Source of the DNA: Bacteroidota bacterium
GTDB lineage: Bacteria > Bacteroidota > Bacteroidia > B-17B0 > Aurantibacillaceae
Length of the DNA: 54,371 bases
Assembly: GCA_013816895.1 (NCBI GenBank)
Contig: JACDDR010000011.1
Span: forward strand, 1-54,371
Direction: 5' to 3'
The notes below the pieces were generated by a model, which worked only from the letters and a program-made list of their open reading frames with translations, was not told where the DNA came from and searched no databases. Every line of letters begins with the position of its first letter. Positions within the stretch are counted from its first letter, which is position 1. Below, in pieces: positions 29,101 through 37,715 of this stretch. Position numbers and translations under genes: made by a program.

Positions 29101-31149
29101 AAATTTTTCGCTCACAGAACGCCTTCCCTCTACGTGAATATTTCCTGAAAAGCAGGCGTTGGCAATAATAAATGGATATTTGCCCGCATTGTTATATTGC
29201 TCAGGATTATCAATAGCCTGATCAAATCCCTGGTCGGAACCATGCCCGAAAAAATTAATAAGAGCCGCTCCGTTACTGATGCTGTTTTTAATACTGTCGC
29301 TGATATTGGTTTGAATCGGGGCAGTGGTGTTTTTCTCGAAGGTAAGTACGTTGGCGCCAAATAAAGTGTCTTTTATTACCTGCTTATACATACCCATGTA
29401 GGAGCTCAGCTGCGCCGTGAGCGTTGGCTCATCTCCGCCCACAAAATGCAGAACTCGTTTTTTCCATTCTGCCGGAGCTGAACTTTCGTGTTGCTGAACT
29501 TTTGCAAGATAGGTGGTAACTTCAGAGTTGGTAAGCGCCGCCAGCCTTCCGATTGGTATGTCCGGAACCAGGTAAGTGCTTGTGGTAGGCGTTAAATTTG
29601 AAGTGAGCATATTATCGCAACTTGGAATACCTTTAGTAGGAATAAGGTTTTCTGCACTTTGCGGAGCAAGATATTCACAGGAAACGGCCTTACCGATCAA
29701 AAAGAAATATTGGGGCTTTGTGCTTAAACTATCATACAGGAACCTGGCAAAGTGCGTGATGGAAAGAGGGTGTTTATTAATGCCGTAAGAAAACTGTTCG
29801 TACAGCTCGTCAATATCGGCGCTGATAACGTCAAAGCTTCCGCCTGGTGGGGACTGACGATAGCTCGCGTAAGCCAGGGCGCCATTTTTTGTGATCTTGT
29901 TGTAAACAATTACAAAAGGTTTCTGTGTAGCCGCAGTTTTAAAATTTGTAAAAATCCCCGTTTGATTATTTACTTTACGGAGTATTACACCCAGCGTTTG
30001 CGACTCCGCGGCAAGCACGCATAATTTTCTTCCTGCAGCATCAGGAATAACGGCTCGCACCATGCTACCGGAAAGTTTTGTAGTTATTTTTTTATTGTTC
30101 GTAAGGTCATACAATAAAACAGTTGTTGATCCTGCGAGATTAAAGTTGCTGAAATTGTAAAAATTTTTGGTGGAAGAAACGCTGTTGTCCACCAACAGTT
30201 TCTGGTAGGATTTATTATTAAGGTCGGTGGTTTGAGGGTATAAATATTGTATGTAATGCAAGAGCGTGTTATTGCTAAAGGCAAAAGAAGGCGTTGCCAC
30301 CGATGTAATTGTGAAATTGGTAAAGTTATTCGTGTTGCCTGCGGCCAGGGTGTATGTTCTTTTCACAGGTAAAAAGCCTCTGAAAAGCGTATCCTTTAAC
30401 AATACCGGTGTATTGGATTGGTCGCTGTAATAAAGCTGTATCTGGTGATCGATTAAGGTGTTGAAGTTTACGCTGGAGCCGGAATAATTAAACGTAACGT
30501 AAGAAGGAAGAGAAGTATACGCATTGAGGTTTCCAAAGACAGTTGAAAGCGAAGTGCCTTTATTAATATTGATGCCATAACCTTCTGCCTGTGTATATCG
30601 GGGGTCGCTGATGTCGCCAGGATATTCAGTTACCTGGTTGTAAGCGTTTTTACCGGTGAATATTTTTTCCGCATAAAAATGATTGGCATTTTCATAAAGC
30701 ACCGAATTAGTATCTGCTTCAAGCTGATAGCGTTTGTTAGCTGTTATATTATTGAGTGTAAGAAAACCGTACAGCGTGTCGTTGAAAATAGGCGCATAGG
30801 GGTTGGGGACATATTTAATGCTGGTGTAAAGCAGCGAATCAACATCTCCCATCAGCGGGCTTGCATAAAATTCTACATAATCACCGGAATTTATTTTTCC
30901 GTCGCCCTCGCCCTTGATGTTTAAAAATTGTTCTTTCCCTTTAATAAACAACTGAAAATTGCGCGGATCTATTAATGATAAATTATAAAAGCCGGAGAGG
31001 GTAAGCGAATCAATCCTGTAAATTCCTTCTTTCGCTATGGGAAACTTAACGTATTGTTGAGAATGGTTTATCCAGGTGTTACCATACACCTGGGCTTTGA
31101 TAGTATGTACTGCCAGACAGAAAATAATTATCGGGAGTAGTTTTCTCAT
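26137..31149 (-). CDS. porU: Type IX secretion sortase PorU (gingipain-like C25 peptidase)
   Basis: This 1670-residue protein has a signal peptide (1-19). The C25 peptidase domain carries the catalytic pair His636 in FFGHGSDQGF and Cys666 in IIANACFSGN. CARDB-like beta repeats follow, and a C-terminal beta domain with LLNYPNPFSTSTRF and WDGRDDFGDKLGNGVYLYK. PorU removes the C-terminal sorting signal of type IX cargo at the outer membrane and joins the cargo to a lipopolysaccharide. It follows porV, the same order as in Flavobacterium. The protein is longer than the Porphyromonas protein (about 1160), mainly in the C-terminal half, as in other members of this phylum. Confidence 0.93.
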   Translation of the reverse strand: MRKLLPIIIFCLAVHTIKAQVYGNTWINHSQQYVKFPIAKEGIYRIDSLTLSGFYNLSLIDPRNFQLFIKGKEQFLNIKGEGDGKINSGDYVEFYASPLMGDVDSLLYTSIKYVPNPYAPIFNDTLYGFLTLNNITANKRYQLEADTNSVLYENANHFYAEKIFTGKNAYNQVTEYPGDISDPRYTQAEGYGININKGTSLSTVFGNLNAYTSLPSYVTFNYSGSSVNFNTLIDHQIQLYYSDQSNTPVLLKDTLFRGFLPVKRTYTLAAGNTNNFTNFTITSVATPSFAFSNNTLLHYIQYLYPQTTDLNNKSYQKLLVDNSVSSTKNFYNFSNFNLAGSTTVLLYDLTNNKKITTKLSGSMVRAVIPDAAGRKLCVLAAESQTLGVILRKVNNQTGIFTNFKTAATQKPFVIVYNKITKNGALAYASYRQSPPGGSFDVISADIDELYEQFSYGINKHPLSITHFARFLYDSLSTKPQYFFLIGKAVSCEYLAPQSAENLIPTKGIPSCDNMLTSNLTPTTSTYLVPDIPIGRLAALTNSEVTTYLAKVQQHESSAPAEWKKRVLHFVGGDEPTLTAQLSSYMGMYKQVIKDTLFGANVLTFEKNTTAPIQTNISDSIKNSISNGAALINFFGHGSDQGFDQAIDNPEQYNNAGKYPFIIANACFSGNIHVEGRRSVSEKFVFANQKGSIGFIATTSYGFVHALHSYTSKFYEALSRTRYNRGIGDVVKEAIYQNSLSYDSLIRFTALDMTLHGDPAIKISNGALPDYQIKNSSISFNTKKYSDSLGITINITNLGKAVRDTFIVRVERYYPNGDSSIIFKTIKAPLFKDSLTFFMLTDFNRGIGLNKFKVRIDEYNEIAESVETNNSTSGTVDLFIQGGDIIPVYPYKYAVVPKTTTITLKASTTDPFAPLSTYRFQLDTCDNFTTPIQTTLITSKGGVIEWVVNLPFADSTVYFWRVSSDSTSAIRPFNWKESSFQTVNSKNGWGQAHFNQFKNDAYQFVNYKKSLRKFVFENSRQSIGCRTFFQNSVNVSVNINWFFNNITMATWGCGPNGFNFAVFDSVSGQPDEVVSTNYPAAGYGPYNNYVCVPNQVLRIYSFGAYDYNCGCWPPNWKTDMENFLNAIAPNKYVLAYTVGEIAPGYAQISTYNNSLYSAFESIGAVNIRNVSDTVPYILFGKKGMTAGQGHEIAGRNKSSIITLEDTIVTKWNNGYIASELIGPSYKWNSLHWRVKTLDAVPGDTTVLKLVGFKTNGTVDTLAVFPQDSADVLDLGTYADAAVYPYVKLVAFMRDYVKATSPQLSRWQVLYDEAPECAINPLKGFKTINDSLQEGDQVTFTFPIENIGIKNFTDSLVVTYWIEDNNRNKTPLPQKLKSKPFVPGQVFMDTVKINSYQFVGNNGLWIYVNPYGNSKYQKEQQQFNNIGRYSFKVSRDVTNPLLDVTFDGIRILNGDLVSAKPNILITLKDENKFLQLNDTSAFTIYLQPPSGIQKQIYFGQGLQFTPANLPNNSCSILYNPDLLNDGKYKLTVQAKDRSNNRSGMQSYEIQFEINNKPTITNLLNYPNPFSTSTRFVFTLTGSEVPEVFTIQIMTISGKLVREITRAELGHLHIGRNITEYAWDGRDDFGDKLGNGVYLYKVLTKLNGENIEKSGTSADKYFVKEFGKMVIMR

Positions 31150-31223
31150 GCCGGAATAGTGATGTATTTACTCCTAGCATTTAAAATCAGTAAAACATCA
31201 ACGCGCAAAAATTCATATTTCAT

Positions 31224-32309
31224 TTACTTGGCTTGTTTACTGTTAAAATCTATTTTGAGCGAAAAGATATTTGAGTACAATGCAATGGAACGATCGCCGA
31301 TATCGGTTAACGCGTAATCAAGTGTGAAAATTTTATATTTCACGCCAACTCCAAAATTAGGCTGAAAGGTAGTAATGTATCTTGTGGCGTTATCGTTAAG
31401 CTGTTTTTGAATATTTCCAAATCCGCCGCGCAGGTACACAAATCCTTTATATCCAACTTCCGCGCCAACCGCTGGTTCCATACTCCACAAATTTGTTTTT
31501 ACAACTGTATTTCGTTTTCCGTCGAATGTATTGATAAAGTTTACTTCTCCTAAAACAGAGATCTTGTTTTTCCAGAACATAAAGGTGCGTGCTGCCCCCA
31601 GTATTAATTTTGGTACAGTAACTTCCAGTGAGGATGTTGGAACATCATTCCCGGTTTGCTGAAGAGTAGCAATGTCTTTATCACTCATGTTAAAACTCCA
31701 GGCATTAAAAGTTCCGGTTATATCACGTCCCATTGCCGCAAATTTCCATTGTTTGTAATTATACATCGCTCCGGCATCCATTCCAAAGCCCCAGGCGCCG
31801 CCAAAATCACCCAGTTTACGTCTGATAATCTTAAAATTTCCGCCAACTTCTATTCCTTTTAATTTGGGTATTCTGCGGGCATAACTTAACAATGCTGCAA
31901 AGTCAACAGCGTTAAAACTGGTAATGCGGTTGTAATCCACATTGCCATTCGCGTCCACAAGATCGAGGGTGTTCGGAATATTATCCACTCCAAAACGGAG
32001 TATGGAAATTCCCGCCACGCTGTTACTGTCAATTTTTTTTGAAACACCTATGTAATCGTACTTGGCAATGCCGGCAAAATATTCAGCGTGCATTAAACCA
32101 ACTTCCAGGTCGTTTTTTTGTTTTAAAAGACCAGCCGGATTCCAATAGCCTGCATTAACGCCTTCTACGGACGCGACATTCGCATTGCCCATTCCAAGGG
32201 CACGGGCACCAACGCCAATATTTAAAAATTCATTACTGTATTTGCGGGCTACCTGTGCTTTTGAAACAAGGCTTCCTGCAAATAGAACGGCTATGAGAGC
32301 TTTGCGCAT
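31224..32309 (-). CDS. porV: Type IX secretion outer-membrane protein PorV
   Basis: From the ATG at 32307-32309 this gives 361 residues starting MRKALIAVLFAG, a clear signal peptide ending SKAQ. An upstream GTG (32348) that overlaps the previous stop would add 13 residues without sense, so I prefer the ATG. After the signal is NEFLNIGVGARALGMGNA, the hallmark of PorV/PorQ proteins, and then a 14-stranded-type beta-barrel pattern (YNPAGLL-like NPAGLL, repeating aromatic strands). PorV carries cargo from the translocon to PorU. The adjacent porU makes PorV more likely than PorQ. Confidence 0.9.
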   Translation of the reverse strand: MRKALIAVLFAGSLVSKAQVARKYSNEFLNIGVGARALGMGNANVASVEGVNAGYWNPAGLLKQKNDLEVGLMHAEYFAGIAKYDYIGVSKKIDSNSVAGISILRFGVDNIPNTLDLVDANGNVDYNRITSFNAVDFAALLSYARRIPKLKGIEVGGNFKIIRRKLGDFGGAWGFGMDAGAMYNYKQWKFAAMGRDITGTFNAWSFNMSDKDIATLQQTGNDVPTSSLEVTVPKLILGAARTFMFWKNKISVLGEVNFINTFDGKRNTVVKTNLWSMEPAVGAEVGYKGFVYLRGGFGNIQKQLNDNATRYITTFQPNFGVGVKYKIFTLDYALTDIGDRSIALYSNIFSLKIDFNSKQAK

Positions 32310-32347
32310 ATGAGGATTAAAGTTAGTGAAAAAAAAGGTATTTATCA

Positions 32348-33292
32348 CTATTTTAACGCATTACCGCGCCATTTATTGTTATAAAACGAAGCAAAATAAT
32401 GCGTGTATTCAGAGGCTCCTCCCGCATTCATGTGAAAATGGTCAACGAATAAAGTACGCTGGTTGCAAAAAGATAGTGAAGAAAAATTGTAATACTCTAT
32501 CTTATGGATGCCGGCTATGTTTTGAAGGTGTGAGATTACCTGTTCTTTGTTTGCTACATCCAGCTTTCCGCCGGCAAATAGTGGTGAAGTAATGAGAGAA
32601 ATAATAGTTTTGTTTTTTTGACAGAGAATGATAATTGAATCGAGATAATTACGATCGGTAATATTAAAATATGAAAAAACAGGTTGAGCAGAATCGTATT
32701 TTAAATGCGGACGAAGAACTTCTTTAAGATAACCTTTGTAGTAGAGTGAATCTGTGAGGTTGGGCACTCCCATCCATCCATGCACCGAAGTGCTCAGATT
32801 TTTAAAGCCGGTGTAAGGAAATGAGAAATAAGGATCATAGTAAAAATGATTCATCCTGTTATCAATTTTGCTGAATTCGGATCGTAGCGTTTCGTTTTTC
32901 AAAAACGGAAAATAATTATTGAACTCTTTTATTTCGTTGCTTTTATTTTTTATAAAATGATAATCAATTTCGTAAAACAATTTTTCAGGCGGCGCGCTGT
33001 TTACAAGATAAGCCTTTAACGCTGCAAAGGCCACCTGGGGTGTGGCGCCGGCAAGACTGAGGTTAAAGGAGTTTTCGCCGGTGAGTGTATCAAATAATTG
33101 AGTGTTATAATGCATCTCGACTCGGGAGGAACCAAGGAACAGAACTGTGTAATGGTTTTTTTGAAAAAAGGCAGTTTTATATTTCGCATAATAACCTTCT
33201 TTTTGTTTAAGCAAACCGTAATAGTGAAGTTCCCGTAAGCCGAAAAGCAGTACAGTAATAAATATAAAGTAGGTTATAGCTTTGCGGATCAA
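32348..33292 (-). CDS. SGNH/DltD-like membrane-anchored partner of an MBOAT acyltransferase
   Basis: This 314-residue protein has an N-terminal membrane anchor (about 6-18) and an exported domain. LGSSRVEM (GSSR at 54-57) holds the likely nucleophilic Ser, and VDHFHMNAGG (Asp284, His287) completes a Ser-Asp-His set as in AlgX, AlgJ and DltD-like proteins. Such proteins accept acyl groups from the neighbouring MBOAT and pass them to a surface glycan. Its start overlaps the MBOAT gene by four bases (ATGA), and porV follows 38 bases later. The glycan target is unknown. Confidence 0.82.
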   Translation of the reverse strand: MIRKAITYFIFITVLLFGLRELHYYGLLKQKEGYYAKYKTAFFQKNHYTVLFLGSSRVEMHYNTQLFDTLTGENSFNLSLAGATPQVAFAALKAYLVNSAPPEKLFYEIDYHFIKNKSNEIKEFNNYFPFLKNETLRSEFSKIDNRMNHFYYDPYFSFPYTGFKNLSTSVHGWMGVPNLTDSLYYKGYLKEVLRPHLKYDSAQPVFSYFNITDRNYLDSIIILCQKNKTIISLITSPLFAGGKLDVANKEQVISHLQNIAGIHKIEYYNFSSLSFCNQRTLFVDHFHMNAGGASEYTHYFASFYNNKWRGNALK

Positions 33293-34695
33293 AACTGAAA
33301 ATAAATAAAAGTATTAGCCGAAAAATTACCAAGAACAAATATGATGATGATAAACAATACATAAGCAAGAGGCTTTAAGGCCTGATAGATAAAGGGTCTG
33401 CGGTTAACAAAAGCGTATTCTTCATTATATTCTTTAAGAAATAAGATAGCGACGAGGAAAATCATCAGGCAGTAATAAAATTTATCTTCCAGGGTGAAAA
33501 GTGAATGAAGAGAAAAATAATCTCCGGTAAAGGAAAACATTTTCTTATAAATGTATCTCAGGTCGGTAAAACTATTGGCCCTGAAAGCAATTAAAGTGAC
33601 TGTGTGAAAAAGCATAAGGTACAGCCAGCCCAGTACTTTTGGCACTTTTACTTTTGAAAAAGTTTTTTTCAAAAGAATTTCAATGATGTACATGACACCG
33701 TGCATTGTTCCCCAAACAATAAACGTAAAACTGGCGCCATGCCAGAAGCCACTGATAACAAACACCAAAAAGATATTAAAGAGCCAGCGGTTATAACTAA
33801 CACGGTTTCCGCCAAGTCCGATGTAAAGATAGTCTCTGAACCAGGTGGTAATGCTGATGTGATTGCGCTGCCAGAATTCGTGTAGCGACCGCGAAAATAA
33901 AGGTCTCCGCCAGTTCAGACTTAAATTAATGTTGAACAGTTTGGCAATTCCTGTAGCAATATCGCTGTAGCCGCTGAAGTCGCAATACACTTGTATGACA
34001 AACAGCAGGCCTGCAATAAAAAGTTCGATGCCACTGAAATGCGTTACATCATTGAACATTGGCGTTACGATCCTGTTCAGGTTGTCGGCTATCACCAGTT
34101 TTTTGAAATATCCCCACACCGTTAAGCGTACAAAACCTTCCCAGTCAATCGTTTTAAAATAGCTTCTTGTTTTCAACTGTGGCATCAGACTCTGGTAGCG
34201 TACAATCGGTCCGGCTACCATGTGTGGGAAGAAGGAAACAAATAACAGAAAGTCGCAGAGTGTATCGTTGGGTTTGTATTTGCCCCTGTAAACATCAATG
34301 GTGTAGCTGAGCGACTGAAATGTATAAAAAGATAATCCTGCAGGAATAATAAGGTGGTTTAAAACAGAGTAGGGCAGGTGAAAACCAGATATAGCGCTGT
34401 TATAACAGAATACAAAGTATTTGAAAATAAAAAGAACACCGATGTTGGAAACCAGGCTCAGCAAAAGATAGATCTTTTTTGTCTGGGGAGCTTCCTGGTT
34501 TTGGATTTGTTTGGCGCACCAGAAATCAAAGGCAGAAGTGCCGATGAGTAAAAGAAGAAACCAGGGATTATAACTGAAATAAAAGTAATACGATGCTGCT
34601 AACAGAAAGTAGTTGCGGTACTTTGCGGGAGTTAACCAATAACCCGTGAAAGCCAGTGGAAGAAAAATTGTAAATATGAGGGAGTTAAAAAGCAA
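33289..34695 (-). CDS. MBOAT-family O-acyltransferase (AlgI/DltB type), TTG start
   Basis: This 468-residue polytopic membrane protein opens with MLFNSLIFTIFLP, the usual start of AlgI-type MBOATs. The initiator is encoded by TTG placed directly after the arfB stop codon. The core has HMVAGPIVRYQ, QVYCDFSGYSDIA, the WRRPLFSRSLHEFWQRNHIS block and SGFWHGAS with the invariant His319, plus a second His332. These enzymes move acetyl or other acyl groups across the membrane onto glycans, together with an SGNH partner, which is encoded next. No alginate or teichoic-acid genes are near, so the acceptor is open. Confidence 0.93.
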   Translation of the reverse strand: MLFNSLIFTIFLPLAFTGYWLTPAKYRNYFLLAASYYFYFSYNPWFLLLLIGTSAFDFWCAKQIQNQEAPQTKKIYLLLSLVSNIGVLFIFKYFVFCYNSAISGFHLPYSVLNHLIIPAGLSFYTFQSLSYTIDVYRGKYKPNDTLCDFLLFVSFFPHMVAGPIVRYQSLMPQLKTRSYFKTIDWEGFVRLTVWGYFKKLVIADNLNRIVTPMFNDVTHFSGIELFIAGLLFVIQVYCDFSGYSDIATGIAKLFNINLSLNWRRPLFSRSLHEFWQRNHISITTWFRDYLYIGLGGNRVSYNRWLFNIFLVFVISGFWHGASFTFIVWGTMHGVMYIIEILLKKTFSKVKVPKVLGWLYLMLFHTVTLIAFRANSFTDLRYIYKKMFSFTGDYFSLHSLFTLEDKFYYCLMIFLVAILFLKEYNEEYAFVNRRPFIYQALKPLAYVLFIIIIFVLGNFSANTFIYFQF

Positions 34696-35103
34696 TTAAA
34701 ATAACTTCTTGCGAAGGGTTTTTATTTCGCCGCGTTTTTTTTTGCTGTCCAGCTTTTTTAATTTGCTGCTTCTGGAAGGTTTGGTCGCGTATCTTTTTTT
34801 TACGGGCTTTAAATACTTGTTTAAAAGATCGATCAGTTTTTTTTTAACTTCTTGCTTATTTTCAAGTTGTGTGCGGTGTGTACTGCTCACGATCTTAATA
34901 ATGCCTTCGTCCTGTATGGCGGTATAACGGGCTAAGATCGTTTCCTTCTGAACAGGACTCAGCGCTTCAGAAACCATCAGGTGAAATTCAATCTCCACTT
35001 TGGTTTCAAGTTTGTTTACGTTTTGTCCGCCCTTCCCGCCTGAGCGCGATGTTTTAAAAGAACATTCCCTGAGTATATTTTTTATCTGTTCGCCTGTTAA
35101 CAT
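34696..35103 (-). CDS. arfB: Ribosome-rescue peptidyl-tRNA hydrolase ArfB (YaeJ)
   Basis: This 135-residue protein has the release-factor catalytic loop RSGGKGGQNVNK, with GGQ at residues 25-27, and a long, strongly basic C-terminal tail (KKRYATKPSRSSKLKKLDSK) that enters the empty mRNA channel. It lacks codon-recognition domains, so it is the stalled-ribosome rescue factor and not RF1 or RF2. It is the first gene of a run continuing into the MBOAT gene with no gap. Confidence 0.95.
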   Translation of the reverse strand: MLTGEQIKNILRECSFKTSRSGGKGGQNVNKLETKVEIEFHLMVSEALSPVQKETILARYTAIQDEGIIKIVSSTHRTQLENKQEVKKKLIDLLNKYLKPVKKRYATKPSRSSKLKKLDSKKKRGEIKTLRKKLF

Positions 35104-35155
35104 ATCTGCTTTAATAACCCTCTTGAATTTACATATTTTTTGATTACTAAAATTC

Positions 35156-35163
35156 TAAATTTG
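35156..35163 (+). promoter_or_regulatory. TAnnTTTG (-7 type) element just before the amidase gene
   Basis: TAAATTTG matches TAnnTTTG and ends five bases before the GTG start at 35169. TTTG at 35139-35142 is upstream but only 13 bases away. A transcript from here would have almost no leader. Confidence 0.35.
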
Positions 35164-35168
35164 AATAG

Positions 35169-36449
35169 GTGCGTAAAATTCTTTTCATATTTAGCTGTGC
35201 AGTTCATCTTTCTTACTCGCAAAGTATGTGGCAATGCAAAGAAAGGTTTGTAGACTACCTTAATTTTAAGGGTAGCCTGAACAACGTGGTGAAATTTGAG
35301 GATAAGCAGATAGATATTTATAATTCAAAGGGAACACGGGAGTTTTCCATTTACTCGGGTGAGATAGCCATGCTTGCGGATTTTTTCCAGAACACTACCT
35401 ACAAGCAGCAGGAACAGCTTCTTAAATTAAAAGGAACAAAAAAATACAGCAAACGTCAGCGCGATAGTTTATGGATCTACATTGATGACCGACGGAAAAT
35501 TACAAAAACAAAAAAATCCTTGCCCTTTGAAGGATACCGTGTGGCCATTGATCCTGGGCACTTTGCGACCGACCTGGAGGATGCGGCCATCGAACAGAAA
35601 TATCTTTATTTTGCGAAGGATTCACTCCATCCCGGAGATTCTATAAAAATATTTGAAAGTCAGCTTACGTTTAATACCGCGGAGTTACTCAAAAAAATGC
35701 TGGAAGAGCAGGGGGTAAAGGTGTTGTTAACGCGACAGCAGGCAAATTTTACTTCCTTTGATTGCACATATAACGATTGGCTTTTAAACCACAAATCAAG
35801 GGTGCTCGACAGTTTAAAAAATACAGACGCGATGAGTGCGGAACGTTATAATAAACTTATGAAAGACGGGGATTATCGTTTCTTCTGGGACTTTTTCAGA
35901 GATTATGATCTTTCTAACCGCGCTAAAAAAGTGAATCAGTTTATTCCTCATGCTACTGTAATTATTCATTATAATGTGGATGAAAAGAACGATCCCTGGA
36001 AAAAAACATCAGACAAGGACTATACGATGGCCTTTATTGGCGGGGCTTTTACGCGTGATAACCTTGAGCGCACTGAAACCAAGCTGCATTTTTTAAGATT
36101 GCTTTTAACCAAACAGCTTAATCAGTCTGAAAAGCTGGCTTCGCAAACGGTGTATAATTTTAATAAAAATCTGAAAGTGGATATCGCCTCTCCTTTTGAC
36201 GCGGAGTACCTGAAAGACAATTGTTTGTTAACCGGAAGCAAAGGCGTTTTCGCGCGAAACTTAATCTTATGCAGGATTATTAATTCACCACTGGTGTACG
36301 GCGAAGCTCTTTATCAGGATAGTTATAAGGAATGCGAAGCGTTAATGAAATATGATATTGAAAAGTACGGGATCAAAACCAACGAACGCCTTTTAAAAAC
36401 AGCGGTAAGTTATTACCAGGCGCTTATCCTTAATCTGAAAGGTTTATAG
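35169..36449 (+). CDS. N-acetylmuramoyl-L-alanine amidase (Amidase_3 type)
   Basis: This 426-residue protein starts with GTG and has a short signal-like N-terminus (to about residue 17). The zinc amidase domain begins with VAIDPGH (His131), has ESQLTFNTAELL with the likely second ligand Glu, and ATVIIHYNVDEKN with the third His. In place of the usual H-x-N it has HYN. A long insertion lies between ligands two and three. Such enzymes cut the bond between muramic acid and the peptide stem. The 3' end overlaps the convergent proline dehydrogenase gene by 6 bases. Confidence 0.85.
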   Translation: MRKILFIFSCAVHLSYSQSMWQCKERFVDYLNFKGSLNNVVKFEDKQIDIYNSKGTREFSIYSGEIAMLADFFQNTTYKQQEQLLKLKGTKKYSKRQRDSLWIYIDDRRKITKTKKSLPFEGYRVAIDPGHFATDLEDAAIEQKYLYFAKDSLHPGDSIKIFESQLTFNTAELLKKMLEEQGVKVLLTRQQANFTSFDCTYNDWLLNHKSRVLDSLKNTDAMSAERYNKLMKDGDYRFFWDFFRDYDLSNRAKKVNQFIPHATVIIHYNVDEKNDPWKKTSDKDYTMAFIGGAFTRDNLERTETKLHFLRLLLTKQLNQSEKLASQTVYNFNKNLKVDIASPFDAEYLKDNCLLTGSKGVFARNLILCRIINSPLVYGEALYQDSYKECEALMKYDIEKYGIKTNERLLKTAVSYYQALILNLKGL

Positions 36450-37610
36450 TTTTGTTTGAGCTCTTCGCGCTTTTTCTTTCATGATCAGATTTAGTTCGCG
36501 ACCTGTTTGCCCCTTTACACTCGTGTTCTCCTGTGCTCTCCGTATCAGGTAAGGTAATACCTCTTTCACCGGGCCATAAGGTACATACTTGGCCACATTG
36601 TAACCATTCAAGGAAAGATTGTAGCTGATATGATCGCTCATGCCAAGGAGCTGCGAAAAATAAATGCGTTTATCGTTGGGCGCGATATTTTTTTCTTTCA
36701 TCAGGTTAACCAATAAAAGGCTGCTGTTCTCATTATGGGTTCCGGCACAAACGCTGATGCGGTCGATATGTTCAACACAAAAACGCAGGCCCTTGTCGTA
36801 ATCCATATCGCATGCAATTTTGCTTTCCTGTATGGGCGAAGGGTAATGCATTTCAATAGCGCGTTTTCTTTCTTTTTCCATGTAAGCACCGCGCACTAAT
36901 TTTGCGCCTACAAAAAAGCTTTCCTCTTTTGCTTTGTTAAGAGTTTCCTCCAGGTAGTTTAGCCTGTCGTGTCTGTAAAACTGAAAAGTATTGTAAACAA
37001 TGGCTTTGGTTTTATTACATGCCATCATGTTATCTTCCGCGAGCCTGTCTATGGCCGTTTGTATCCAACTTTCTTCAGCATCAATAAAAACAGGCTGATC
37101 ACTATCCATGGCTGTTTTGCAGATAAGATGAACCCGGTGCTTTACCATGTTCCATTCTTTGTCTTCTTCCACCGACAGTACGTGTAACGCGCTAACCTTG
37201 GTGAGAAGATCGAAACGTGCAAGTCCGGTAACTTTAAACACACAAAAGGGAATGTTTACATCGTCCTTCGCCTTTTTAATGGTTTCAAGTGTTTCGTTCA
37301 GGCAATGATCAAAATCCTGTTCACTTTCTTTACCTTCCACACTGTAGTCAAGAATTGTTCCGATGTTGTATTTGCCAAGCTGGGCAACAGTTTGCGAGCA
37401 GTCGTGAATATTTTCACCTCCCACAAACTGTTTAAAAATAGTGCTTTTAATAAGCCCTTTAAATCCTATGTTAAGGGCAATTGGCGCGGTTTTGGCACCA
37501 AACTTTACCATAAATGGATTCCCGATAAGTTTAAAGAGCCAGTATGATTTTCTCAGTTCGCCATTGGTTTTGGCTTTAAAGGCATTTTCTGTATTGTCGA
37601 ATGAAACCAT
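36444..37610 (-). CDS. Proline dehydrogenase
   Basis: This 388-residue monofunctional PRODH has the TIM-barrel motifs DAEESWIQTAIDRL, GAKLVRGAYMEKER, GTHNENS and a late YVPYGPVKEVLPYLIRRAQEN. It oxidises proline to pyrroline-5-carboxylate with FAD, feeding electrons to quinone. The fused P5C dehydrogenase domain of PutA is absent, as is normal in this phylum. It lies downstream of the M16 peptidase gene, separated by 105 bases of repeats. Confidence 0.95.
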   Translation of the reverse strand: MVSFDNTENAFKAKTNGELRKSYWLFKLIGNPFMVKFGAKTAPIALNIGFKGLIKSTIFKQFVGGENIHDCSQTVAQLGKYNIGTILDYSVEGKESEQDFDHCLNETLETIKKAKDDVNIPFCVFKVTGLARFDLLTKVSALHVLSVEEDKEWNMVKHRVHLICKTAMDSDQPVFIDAEESWIQTAIDRLAEDNMMACNKTKAIVYNTFQFYRHDRLNYLEETLNKAKEESFFVGAKLVRGAYMEKERKRAIEMHYPSPIQESKIACDMDYDKGLRFCVEHIDRISVCAGTHNENSSLLLVNLMKEKNIAPNDKRIYFSQLLGMSDHISYNLSLNGYNVAKYVPYGPVKEVLPYLIRRAQENTSVKGQTGRELNLIMKEKARRAQTKL

Positions 37611-37624
37611 ATAGATTTTTGAAG

Positions 37625-37710
37625 TTAGATTTTAGAAATTAGATTTTAGAAGTAGGACTTAGATTTTTGCCGCGTGCTAAATCTTAAATAAAACTTCTTA
37701 AATCTTAAAT
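37625..37710. repeat. AT-rich direct and inverted TTAGATTT repeats
   Basis: Between the M16 peptidase and proline dehydrogenase genes, TTAGATTT occurs at least three times and its reverse form AAATCTTA twice. AGATTTTAGAAG (37641-37652) and CTTCTTAAATCT (37694-37705) pair with one mismatch, so the transcript can fold into a hairpin. Its role, if any, is unclear. Confidence 0.5.
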
Positions 37711-37715
37711 CTGTT

